Notes under the pieces: generated by a model
Seen by the model: only the letters and a program-made list of their open reading frames with translations
Database searches by the model: none
What the model was told of the DNA's origin: nothing
Translations under genes and position numbers: made by a program
Assembly (NCBI RefSeq): GCF_003390325.1
Contig: NZ_QUOK01000014.1
Span: 42,423-106,422, forward strand
DNA length: 64,000 nt
Source of the DNA: Rhodohalobacter sp. SW132
GTDB lineage: Bacteria > Bacteroidota > Rhodothermia > Balneolales > Balneolaceae
Direction: 5' to 3'
Part shown: positions 45,846-54,739 of the stretch, piece by piece
Numbering within the stretch: the stretch's first letter is position 1
Layout of the letters: each line of letters begins with the position of its first letter

Positions 45846-46568
45846 TCTCAATGAAATGGCTTAAGAAGGGTATTTTTAAAACAACAGTTTGAATCATAAG
45901 TGATTTAATTCCCTGACCTTCTGGGTCGGAAAAAGATAAAAGGGGGACACTCCAAAAGTAAGCTTTGTATTGACTAAAAAGGTAAGGCTTCTTAGTTGAT
46001 ACCTCCCGGGCTCTGCCCCGAGGTAGTTCATTATACTGATGTAGGTTGAAAATATTTGAGAAGTCAACCCATGAAAATTGCATCAGCTGATAGACAATTT
46101 TCTACAGTGACAGTTATAAACTGTGGATGGTAATATACTTAGTTTACGGTGAATTGTACTTACCCTATGTAATGTGTCTGAATCTTCGTCTTCTTAGAGA
46201 TCTATTGATCGAATATAAAAAAGCGGGCTACTTTATTTGATTGGAAATGCTTAAACACTTCTTACATGTTATTGTCAATATCTCCTAATATCAATGGTAC
46301 TGTTTCGATATCCTCTGTGTTTCCACACTTTTTGCGATCAAATTTAATTATAAACCACTACATCATAAACGACCAAAAAGCAAAAGGTTAGAAGCTCTGT
46401 GAGAAGCTTTTAATTTGTGACAGCTGGTTTGAATCAGTATTCTCCATTTCTATAAAACATCTACAGAAAAAATCCATGTTTTTTTAAAATGTGCATCAGG
46501 TAAAGAGAATTCTTCCCTGGTGGCGCATGGTTTATACCAAAAACACACCAAGGCTTACTCCTCTTTAT
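45846..46568. repeat. Repeat tail and right copy of the duplicated leader
   Basis: It contains TTAATTCCCTGACC and CTGGGTCGGAAA (about 45905), then GATACCTCCCGGGCTCTGCC and CCGAGGTAGTTCATT (45998-46033), a module shared with about 51125-51385. From 46384 it holds the right copy of the leader described at 44170, which ends at the ATG of the HAD gene. 46062-46380 is AT-rich without features. Confidence 0.65.
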
Positions 46569-48632
46569 ATGCCACTGAACATTGACGAATTTTTGTCCAA
46601 TCCCCGCCACAAGCGGCTAACTTTTGATCTGTTTGATACACTTATTTTCCGGAAATCGGGTGGGCACCGGTCAATTTTTTTACTGTTCGGAAAAGAGCTG
46701 TACCGAAAAGGGCTAATCAGCATAAGCCCCGAAAGATTTGCCAGGCAGCGGGATCTTTTTGAAACCCGGGCCCGCAGAAACAACAACTGGCAGGAAATTC
46801 AATTTGAAGATATTTATAGGGAGATGTTCTTATCATTCGAATTTGACGTGAATACAGAGCTGCTGATGAATGAAGAGATGCGTATTGAAGCGGAACAAAT
46901 TTGTGCGATTCCGGGCATTCCTTATACCCTGGACCGGGTAAGGGAGCAATATGGAAACGTTATTTTTGTGTCGGACATGTATCTTCCGCACTCCTTCCTT
47001 GAAAATCACATAAAAGAACTTGGTATTTGGAAACCGGGAGATACGTTGTATCTCTCTTCGGAATATGGTCTTCAGAAAAGGCACGGTCTTTTCAAGGTGG
47101 TTATGGAAAAAGAGAACCTCACTCCGTCTGAACTGTTTCATTTTGGTGATTCTCCCCTCCATGATGTGGACTCTGCAAAACGGGAATCTATCGGGGTTCA
47201 GCACTGCAAATACGCACTTGAAAACCGATCTGAAAAAATTTTGAACGACCACTCATTTCAAACGGAGGGATATACATCGATCATGGCGGGGTGTTCACGC
47301 ATCGTGCGGCTGAAAGGGAATGGGCTTAGTAATTTAAAGAAAACGGCCTGGGATACCGGCGCGAGCGTTACGGGGCCGCTCGTATTCTTGTTTGCTCAGT
47401 GGATCATAGAGCAGGCAGAGCAGAAAAAAATCAAAGAGCTCTGTTTTTTAGCACGGGATGCATATTTCCCTTACAAAGCCGTAAAGCTTTTGCTTGAAAA
47501 ACAACCGGATATCGATCTTAATATCCGGTATGTATATGGAAGCCGGTTTACATACAATCCGTTGAATATTAATGAATTGAGCCCGGATGAGTGGGAAAGC
47601 CTGACAAACGTCTCAGGATATAAATATAGTACTCTTCATGATCTTCAGGCTGCACTTTACTGCGAAAAAGAAAGCTTTCTGCACTACATGAAGCAGCTGG
47701 GATTTAATGAGAGTGATTGGGATCGGGTTCTTGCGGACGATGAGCTGGAAAAGATAAAAAATCATGCAATTTCAGATCCTGCGTTTAACAACGAGATAGT
47801 GCAGGGTGTAAAAGATTTTCAAAAATTGACCCTTGAACATTTTAAAGATGGAGAAAAAGAAAGCGGCTCCGTTGCGCTGATTGATGCCGGGTGGACCACA
47901 AATTCGCACGCACCTTTTTATGATTTTATTAAAAAGTCGGGGTATGATAAAGTAAGGTTCTTCTATATTGGGCTAACCGCTAAGAAAACCAAAATTCCGG
48001 CGGATGTAGTGGACACTTTTATCTTTAACAACTCAGTTAACCGAGGTATAAACCGGCAAAATGTTTATTATAACCGGCCGGTTGAAACTCTGCTAATGGC
48101 GAATCACGGCAGGACACGCTCTTTTGTGAAAAAGAACGGATCGGTAGAAGCGGTACTGGACCCGCCTGAAAACAGAGAGTTTATAGAAGGGTATTTCGAA
48201 CAGTACGAAAAAGGGATAATGGCATTTTTAGAAGAAATGGTCCCGCACTTCGAACGCAGCACACCTTTTCACGATCACAGGAGTGCAGCGGAAGAATTGA
48301 TCACCCGCTTCTGGAGAAAACCTACGAAAGACGAAGCACAGCTGTGGTCAAAACTGGATTGGGAGTATGATCCTCTCGGTACTAAAACCTACCCGCTGGC
48401 AAGCCCTTATCGTTATACGGATGCATGGAAAACGTTTAAAGAGGGCAAGTTACCGGAGAGCTATAGCCAGTTCTGGAGCGGCGGGGCCGAACAAATCACC
48501 CCGTCAAATGAGTTGTTTGTAATGAGAAAAGCCGTTTCAGCCAGGAATTTTGTTAACAGAGTGGCGGATAAATTGCCTGGGACAGTGAAAGATGTGATGA
48601 TCAGGCCAGCTGCAAGGTTCCTTAAAAATTGA
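46569..48632 (+). CDS. Large HAD-superfamily protein (COG5610-like)
   Basis: 687 residues from ATG 46569; a GTG at 46491 would add 26 residues, but the region before 46569 is part of a leader copied elsewhere with stops, so the ATG is preferred. Motif I is LTFDLFDTL with the nucleophile Asp20; the second Asp is replaced by Phe22, as in dehalogenase-type HADs. VIFVSDMYLP and HFGDSPLHDVDSA are motifs II and IV. The C-terminal 400 residues have LCFLARDAYFPYKAV and SVALIDAGWTTN, the second conserved part of this group, which is frequent in polysaccharide loci. Its substrate is unknown. Confidence 0.8.
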   Translation: MPLNIDEFLSNPRHKRLTFDLFDTLIFRKSGGHRSIFLLFGKELYRKGLISISPERFARQRDLFETRARRNNNWQEIQFEDIYREMFLSFEFDVNTELLMNEEMRIEAEQICAIPGIPYTLDRVREQYGNVIFVSDMYLPHSFLENHIKELGIWKPGDTLYLSSEYGLQKRHGLFKVVMEKENLTPSELFHFGDSPLHDVDSAKRESIGVQHCKYALENRSEKILNDHSFQTEGYTSIMAGCSRIVRLKGNGLSNLKKTAWDTGASVTGPLVFLFAQWIIEQAEQKKIKELCFLARDAYFPYKAVKLLLEKQPDIDLNIRYVYGSRFTYNPLNINELSPDEWESLTNVSGYKYSTLHDLQAALYCEKESFLHYMKQLGFNESDWDRVLADDELEKIKNHAISDPAFNNEIVQGVKDFQKLTLEHFKDGEKESGSVALIDAGWTTNSHAPFYDFIKKSGYDKVRFFYIGLTAKKTKIPADVVDTFIFNNSVNRGINRQNVYYNRPVETLLMANHGRTRSFVKKNGSVEAVLDPPENREFIEGYFEQYEKGIMAFLEEMVPHFERSTPFHDHRSAAEELITRFWRKPTKDEAQLWSKLDWEYDPLGTKTYPLASPYRYTDAWKTFKEGKLPESYSQFWSGGAEQITPSNELFVMRKAVSARNFVNRVADKLPGTVKDVMIRPAARFLKN

Positions 48633-49876
48633 AAATCACAGGAGAAAACCTAAGCTGATAATTTTGTGTGGCTAAAACCCAAAACGAACGGGGACCTTTC
48701 TGGTAGTGGTAAACAGGATCATTCGCTATATACTTCAGTTCGATTCTTGAATTATGGATAAAAATCCCCCTTTTTAGAGACTGTAAGAAAATACCTTGTC
48801 AAATAATTGGTGCCTTTAATTTTTTAACCGCAAGGGGCGCAAACAGCCGCGGAGGTTATTTATTCATATTTTTTTCTACATATAGCGACCTGGTCGGTGT
48901 ATTTTTTTAGGTTATAATAATATCATACATCATTGAAATTTAACCAGTACCGTTCCAGGTCATCCTTCGAAATCTGAATTCAATAAAATAAAATTTGGAT
49001 AAAGATGGTTTGGTCGCCTTGCAGAGGTACGGACATATCGCACCTACGGCGCTCCCATTTTTCATGCCCGCTCGTAACCCAAGGCCACTGCTGCGCAGTG
49101 AACTTGGGCTACGGATATGCCGCACCTAAGGTGCTTGGTTTTTAGCCTTCAACACAGATGTATTCATATCCGTTTATTAGACTCAAAATCGTTCACATTA
49201 TTTTGAGGGTCAGATTTTTCGTTACAATGAATGGTGATAATCTTTTCAGGGGGTGTAACCAGCCCCATTTAGGGGCGGCATATCCGTAGCCCCAGAGGTT
49301 CACAAAGTGAATCTCTGGGGTGCAAGGAAACCGAATATTAAAGAAGCACCATAGGTGCGGCATCATTCGAGTTCTGAATTTATTTTCAATCGTAAATTTC
49401 AACCAAATAGTACGACTCGAACTCAATAGAATAAATTTAGGAAAAAATGGGTTGGTCGCCTTGCAGAGGTATGGATATATCGCACCTACGGCGCTCCCAT
49501 TTTTCATGCCCGCTCATACCCGCATTTTCCGGAATAATTGGAAAAGATTATTAATCTAACTGAGGTTGATATAAATAATCTAATCACTTAGGTACTACGA
49601 AAATTGTATGTTTGTATCGCGCCGGATAAAACAAATGACCGGCAAGGTTAAGTAAAAGGACTGCGTAGGTTATAAAATGACGTTAATGTATTAAGAATAG
49701 GAATTTGATTTACAACTGTAAGTGAATCGAACTTCAAAAAAATTCACCTCTTGTTCAGGTTCGTGGCATACATTCAGTAAACCATGATCCAGTTCAGAAA
49801 TCTCATTTCATTTGATACCCCTTTCGCCCTTTGATGGCAGATTCAAAAAAAATTTAATATATAAAACTACTGAAAT
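48633..49876. repeat. 1.2-kb mosaic of intergenic repeats, inverted relative to 30.3-31.2 kb
   Basis: The outer module begins around 48735 (CAGTTCGATTCTTGAATTATG) and has a partial MITE-like end at 48777-48793. From 49023 to 49165 it carries GCACCTACGGCGCTCCC, then CTACGGATATGCCGCACC, the reverse complement of 30535-30680; more copies are at 49245-49375 and 49465-49515. It closes with ATCTAACTGAGGTT near 49551-49564. The rest up to 49876 is AT-rich. Short frames inside it are translations of the repeat. Confidence 0.72.
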
Positions 49877-50890
49877 ATGAAAACGCCCGTACTGTTACTG
49901 GTATTTAACCGTCCGGACCTGACCGAAAAAGTCTTCAACCGTATCGCAGAGGCAAAACCTGAGAAGCTTTTTTTGGTTTCAGACGGCCCCCGGGAAGGGA
50001 ATGCAGATGATGAAAAATCCAATGCAGAGGTGAAGAAGATCCTGGAGAATGTTACCTGGGATTGTGAGGTGCACCGAAATTATTCCGATAAGAACCTGGG
50101 ATGCGGTATTCGCGTTGCATCCGGGATCAGCTGGGTATTTGAACATGTGGACCGGGCCATTATACTTGAAGATGACTGCCTCCCGGATCCTACATTCTTC
50201 CGGTTTTGTGATGAGCTGCTGGAGAGATATAAAGACGATAGGAGAATTATGAATATCAGTGGTAAGAATTTGCAGTACGAGCATGTGAATGCGCGTGATA
50301 GTTATTTCTTCTCCCGTTACCCGGTTACCTGGGGATGGGCCACCTGGCGAAGAGCCTGGGACTATTACGACTATCACCTGACTCTTTGGAATCAGCTGAA
50401 AGAAACTGATTTTCCGCTTCAGGTCACGAAGTACGAAAATACAGCTGAATATCTAAGGCATCATTTTAATAACACGTTTCGAAATGACCCTCCGGCAGAT
50501 ATCTACTCTTCTGACTATACATATACATGGGATTATCAATGGGTTTTCGCCTGCTGGGCACAACAGGGATTATCAATAGTGCCTGACAGAAACCTGGTTA
50601 GCAATGTAGGGTTTGGTGAAGATGCAACCCATACAACAGATGAAAATCATGAGTTTGCTGCGATGCCGGTTAGTAGAATGGAGTTTCCCCTTAAGCATCC
50701 GAAACATAAAATCGTCCACAGTAAAGCAGACAATCTTCATTTCAAAAAAATGAGTTCCAGTTTAAATAATATTGGTAAAAAGAAGGCAAGCCTGACACTA
50801 AGAACAAGAAACAAACTAATACGCTTGTTTCGTGATTTTAATTTATTGCCATCTAAGTCTTTGCTGCCATCTAAGTCACAGAACACTTAA
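49877..50890 (+). CDS. Glycosyltransferase (GT-A, HlpA-like), paralogue of 56017-56985
   Basis: A 337-residue protein: TPVLLLVFNRPDLTEKVF, LFLVSDGPREG, and the acidic site AIILEDDCLPDPTFF; WGWATWRRAW and YTWDYQWVFACW follow. This order is shared by capsule transferases annotated as HlpA-like. Bases 50066-50178 are identical to 56206-56318 in the paralogue, although the rest of the two genes is clearly diverged. The C terminus contains a duplicated LLPSKS from an 18-bp tandem repeat. It stands alone between two repeat regions. Confidence 0.88.
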   Translation: MKTPVLLLVFNRPDLTEKVFNRIAEAKPEKLFLVSDGPREGNADDEKSNAEVKKILENVTWDCEVHRNYSDKNLGCGIRVASGISWVFEHVDRAIILEDDCLPDPTFFRFCDELLERYKDDRRIMNISGKNLQYEHVNARDSYFFSRYPVTWGWATWRRAWDYYDYHLTLWNQLKETDFPLQVTKYENTAEYLRHHFNNTFRNDPPADIYSSDYTYTWDYQWVFACWAQQGLSIVPDRNLVSNVGFGEDATHTTDENHEFAAMPVSRMEFPLKHPKHKIVHSKADNLHFKKMSSSLNNIGKKKASLTLRTRNKLIRLFRDFNLLPSKSLLPSKSQNT

Positions 50891-51924
50891 TTCCATTCAT
50901 TCTATTTCTGTTCCAGGTTTTTAAAAACCTGAGTTCGATTTTTAAATTTGACGGATATCATAAAATCAGTCCCAACAAGACGCGTTATCTCGCATCCAGA
51001 GCGTTCGGGACGTGATCTACTGTTCTTAACAAAGGCAGGAGATGCCACGCCGGGGCGTGGCATGACATAATTGTTGACGAATTAATACACCCTTTTTGAA
51101 CTGATTTTGCCATTTAATCAAAAGTGGTTTAATTCCCCGACCCTCTGGGTCGGAAAGGACAAAATTCCCCCTTTTGCCGCGGGCATCCCTTCGGGGGAAG
51201 CGAACAGAGAGAGCTGGGGGATGACTCACTGAGTTCGGAAGTGCCCATTTGTAGTTGTTAAGCATAAAAGATCATCCCCCATTGCCCCCTTCGAAGGGGG
51301 ACACTTCAAAATAAACTCGATATTGACCAAAAAGTTATGGATTCTAAGTGGATACCTCGTGGGCTCTGCCCCGAGGTAGTTCATTTAATAGAACTCAGGT
51401 TGAAACATCCGTTCGATTATAACCTAAGATCAGCGGATTAATCAGCGCGATTACGCGTGAAAATTGCTGTGCCATGAATAGTTGTTTGAATCTTCACCCA
51501 ACTCTGGCGAAGCTTCAATGTCAGCCACTCTATAGCAGGGACTTTAAAAAAAACTCGTGGTGCCTTATAACAGACACAATTTCGGAAGTCAGTGGATAAG
51601 TTTATCGAAAAATCGAACACTCCTTGATTTTATCCATGATTTACAGTTGTCTTGAAAATTGTTAATTATTATTGACATAATCATATTTATAGAAATATCT
51701 CTAAAGGGAATTGAAAGTGTGTCTCTTTTCATTCAGTAAGAAGTTTTTTTAATAATTTTTTTCAGGGCCTATCCTCAGGAGGAAGAGTGTTTAAGGATGA
51801 ATAATTTTTTTTAAAAATAAAGATAGTTCATTTTGTTTATTAAAATTATTTCATAATAGATAATTCATTGTATTAAAGAAATATTCTTTATAAGATTGAA
51901 ATTCACTAAAGGGAGGGTGTTATC
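50891..51924. repeat. Repeat region and AT-rich leader before the carbamoyltransferase
   Basis: The outer module starts at 50927 (ACCTGAGTTCGATT) and ends at 51391-51400 (GAACTCAGGT). Inside are the REP-like hairpin ATGCCACGCC / GGCGTGGCAT (51042-51063), the hairpin CCGACCC / GGGTCGG near 51137-51153, and the tail GATACCTCGTGGGCTCTGCC to 51383. From 51401 to 51910 it is AT-rich and presumably holds the promoter of the next operon. No gene is supported. Confidence 0.68.
51911..51917 (+). promoter_or_regulatory. Strong Shine-Dalgarno of the carbamoyltransferase
   Basis: GGGAGGG at 51911-51917 lies 7 nt before the ATG at 51925. Similar purine-rich sites precede the next two genes (GGAGGG at 54134-54139; AGAGGGGG at 54728-54735), while most genes in the window have none. 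The site confirms the chosen start. Confidence 0.7.
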
Positions 51925-53775
51925 ATGAAAACATCAATTCTGGGAATTTCAGCTTTCTATCACGATTCATCAGCCACATTGCTGCAGAATTCTGAAATCG
52001 TTGCAGCAGCTCAGGAGGAGCGATTCAGCAGAATTAAGGGGGATGCAGCATTTCCGGAAAGTTCGGTAGCGTATTGTCTGAATGAAGGGGGGATTACTCA
52101 ACAGGAACTGGACTTTGTGGTATTTTATGAAAAACCGTATGTGAAGTTTGAACGGTTGCTTGAAACGTATCTGGCTTACGCACCTCGGGGCCTTGACTCC
52201 TATAAAGAGTCGATACCGGTTTGGGCGCGGGATAAGCTCAATATTCCGGGTGCTCTGAAAAAAAGACTTCAAAATTTTAAGGGTGAGATTCTGTTTGCAG
52301 ATCATCATGAATCTCATGCAGCTAGTGCTTTTTACCCGTCCCCATTTAACGAAGCTGCGATATTAACCATAGATGCCGTGGGGGAGTGGGCAACAAGCTC
52401 ATTAGCTATTGGTAAAGAAAATGATATCGAGATGTTAAGGGAATTACCGTTCCCGCACTCTGTGGGGATGCTCTATTCTGCTTTCACTTATTATTGCGGT
52501 TTTAAAGTGAATTCGGGCGAGTATAAACTCATGGGCCTGGCTCCTTATGGTGAACCGGTATATGTGCAGCTTATTAAGGATAATATATTGGATATCAAAG
52601 AGGATGGATCTATTGAACTGAACCTCTCCTTTTTTAATTACTGCCATGGCCGCACCATGACCTCTGAAAAATTCCACGAGCTTTTCGGAGATGCACCACG
52701 TGAACCAGAAACGACTATTACTCAGAAAGAGATGAACCTGGCCGCTTCCATTCAGGTTGTTTGTGAAGAAATTGTACTTAAGATGGCCCGCCATTTACAT
52801 GAGTTAACCGGGATGAAAAACCTGGTCCTCGCAGGTGGAGTTGCTTTAAACTGTGTGGCGAACGGAAGAGTGCTTCGTGAGGGGCCATTTGACAAATTGT
52901 GGATTCAGCCTGCTGCCGGAGATGCGGGGGGTTCCCTGGGGGCTGCGTTACTGGTCTGGCATCATGTTTTGGGGAAAAAGAGAAACGTACAAAAAAATGA
53001 CAGCCAGAAGGGAAGCCTTTTAGGTCCATCTTTCCAAAATGAGGAAATCGGATTGTTTCTGGATTCCGTTAAGGCTCATTATGAATATATACCGATAGAA
53101 AATAAACTTGTTGAACGTGTTGCACAGCTCATTGACCAGCAACATATCATTGGGTGGTTCCAGGGGAGAATGGAGTTTGGGCCGCGGGCTCTCGGCTGCA
53201 GAAGTATTATCGGGGATGCGCGCACGGTTGATATGCAGAAAAAAATGAATCTGAAAATTAAATACCGGGAATCATTTCGACCGTTTGCCCCGTCGGTTTT
53301 GCAGGAATCGGCTCATTTACTGTTCCAGGTTCGGCCGGATGAGGATATCCCCTATATGCAGGTGGTGGCACCTGTACTCGAAGAGAAACGATCCGACCTA
53401 TCGCAGGAGGACCTTCAAAAAATGAAAGATCCGGATTTACGTATCCGGGTTTCTGTGGCCCGGTCTGAATATCCCGCAATTACCCATGTAGACTATTCAG
53501 CCCGAATTCAAACAGTAGATGAGCAGCGTCATGGCAGATTTTACAGCCTGTTGAAAAAATTCTATGAGCTGACAGGCAGCCCGGTCATTGTAAATACCAG
53601 TTTTAACGTCAGAAGTGAACCGATTGTTCAGTCACCCTGGGAAGCGTATCGCTGTTTCATGGCTACCGATATGGATTGCCTTGTTCTTGAAAATTACGTT
53701 TTGTTAAAAAAAGAACAGGATGATCACTCGGCAATCGACTCAGAAAAATATATGTCGCAATATGCACCGGATTAA
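51925..53775 (+). CDS. NodU/CmcH-type carbamoyltransferase
   Basis: 616 residues, the full length of the family. The N-terminal half has SAFYHDSSATLL, FADHHESHAASAFYPSPF with metal-binding histidines, and ILTIDAVGEWATSS; GGVALNCVANGR and the C-terminal domain with FQGRMEFGPRALGCRSIIGDAR, FRPFAPSVL and VNTSFNVRSEP follow. It activates carbamoyl phosphate with ATP and moves the carbamoyl group to a hydroxyl of the glycan. It has a strong SD. SxtJ and an SGNH protein follow on the same strand, a combination seen in other carbamoylation loci. Confidence 0.95.
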   Translation: MKTSILGISAFYHDSSATLLQNSEIVAAAQEERFSRIKGDAAFPESSVAYCLNEGGITQQELDFVVFYEKPYVKFERLLETYLAYAPRGLDSYKESIPVWARDKLNIPGALKKRLQNFKGEILFADHHESHAASAFYPSPFNEAAILTIDAVGEWATSSLAIGKENDIEMLRELPFPHSVGMLYSAFTYYCGFKVNSGEYKLMGLAPYGEPVYVQLIKDNILDIKEDGSIELNLSFFNYCHGRTMTSEKFHELFGDAPREPETTITQKEMNLAASIQVVCEEIVLKMARHLHELTGMKNLVLAGGVALNCVANGRVLREGPFDKLWIQPAAGDAGGSLGAALLVWHHVLGKKRNVQKNDSQKGSLLGPSFQNEEIGLFLDSVKAHYEYIPIENKLVERVAQLIDQQHIIGWFQGRMEFGPRALGCRSIIGDARTVDMQKKMNLKIKYRESFRPFAPSVLQESAHLLFQVRPDEDIPYMQVVAPVLEEKRSDLSQEDLQKMKDPDLRIRVSVARSEYPAITHVDYSARIQTVDEQRHGRFYSLLKKFYELTGSPVIVNTSFNVRSEPIVQSPWEAYRCFMATDMDCLVLENYVLLKKEQDDHSAIDSEKYMSQYAPD

Positions 53776-54146
53776 TTTATAACTGAAATCACTCCGATGC
53801 TGACCATAAAGCATTGAGAAAATAAATAAACAAGCATATAAAAAACTCCTTCAATTTGGCCACGAAGTCACGATGACACGAAGAATCACGAAGGCTAGTA
53901 ATTTAATTTTGTTATACTTCGTGTACCTTCGTGGCTTTGCGTCTTCGTGGTAAAAATAAATGGCCGATATCTTTGATTAAGTATTTCCTCACACCCTTTA
54001 GAGAAGGGACGGGGGAGGGTCAAAAAGGCCGGACACTCATAAATAAACACACAAAAGATCACAAAAATTATGGATTATAAGTTAATCACCCGAAGACGCT
54101 GCCCCGGAACAGTCATCTCACCACGTCGTAAATGGAGGGTTATTTT
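53776..54146. repeat. MITE-like element with CACGAAG palindrome inside the carbamoyltransferase operon
   Basis: From 53809 (GCATTGAGAAAATAAAT) to 53997 (GTATTTCCTCACACCCT) the ends are related to those of the MITE-like family. Inside, 53858-53952 has repeated CACGAAG and CTTCGTG units that form an imperfect hairpin like the one at 23083-23179. Further on GGGACGGGGGAGGGTCAAAAAG and a degraded tail module (ATTATGGATTATAAG) follow. No ORF; the small DUF5989-type gene often found here was not seen. Confidence 0.62.
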
Positions 54147-54722
54147 ATGTTAGAACTCGAAAAAACACCACACAGAAACCAAATCATCAGCTTTTTACTT
54201 TCATTAGGGTTTGTTTTCACAGCCTGTATGGTATTCCTGGTCTGGTCCTTTGGAATCATCTATATCATCCTGGCCATTGGAACAGGTTTGATGGTTACAT
54301 GCGGACTTGCATTGATCGAATGGCGGAGAAAGAATTCAACCCTTTTTATATATAATTTTTGGAACCGACTTTCAGGGCTCTATATCCGGTTAATGAATTA
54401 CTGGCTGTTGGCTGTCTGTTTGCGGCTAATTTTCACAGCAGTCGGTCTGGCCGGATCCGACCGTCGTTTTAACTTTCCGGGAAATAAAGCATCCATGTGG
54501 CAACCACGTAATACTGTTGATAGAGATCACATCGGACTTCAATATAACCGGTATTACAAAAGAAGTTCCCGGTCAGAAAACTGGATTATGGATTATCTCA
54601 ACTGGAGTTCCGCTTCCGGAAACAGGTGGCAAATTTTTCTCATGCCGTTTCTTTTGCTTTTAAAAATTCACGCTCCGGATAATCAGGTTCAATCCGAATC
54701 CAATAACTATACTCTATATTAA
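54147..54722 (+). CDS. SxtJ-family membrane protein
   Basis: Start chosen at ATG 54147 (MLELEKTPHRNQII), 7 nt behind a GGAGGG; the frame could open at 54132, but the SD would then lie inside it. 191 residues with two hydrophobic pairs (FLLSLGFVFTACMVFLVW, IIYIILAIGTGLMVTCGLAL), a third span near 92-110 and a last one near the C terminus. This is the SxtJ layout, a companion of NodU-type carbamoyltransferases with unknown function. It is probably a membrane partner in the carbamoylation step. The following SGNH gene starts 17 nt after its stop. Confidence 0.72.
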   Translation: MLELEKTPHRNQIISFLLSLGFVFTACMVFLVWSFGIIYIILAIGTGLMVTCGLALIEWRRKNSTLFIYNFWNRLSGLYIRLMNYWLLAVCLRLIFTAVGLAGSDRRFNFPGNKASMWQPRNTVDRDHIGLQYNRYYKRSSRSENWIMDYLNWSSASGNRWQIFLMPFLLLLKIHAPDNQVQSESNNYTLY

Positions 54723-54739
54723 TAATAAGAGGGGGTTAC

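Noticed and set aside
46491..46568. GTG start for the HAD protein
   Set aside because: The segment is part of a leader whose other copy (44170-44352) contains stops in the same frame, and similarity ends at the ATG 46569.
48940..49559. Frames of 61-104 codons with similar proteins (MKNGSAVGAI type)
   Set aside because: They are translations of the repeated GCGCCGTAGGTGCG module, which explains their similarity to each other.
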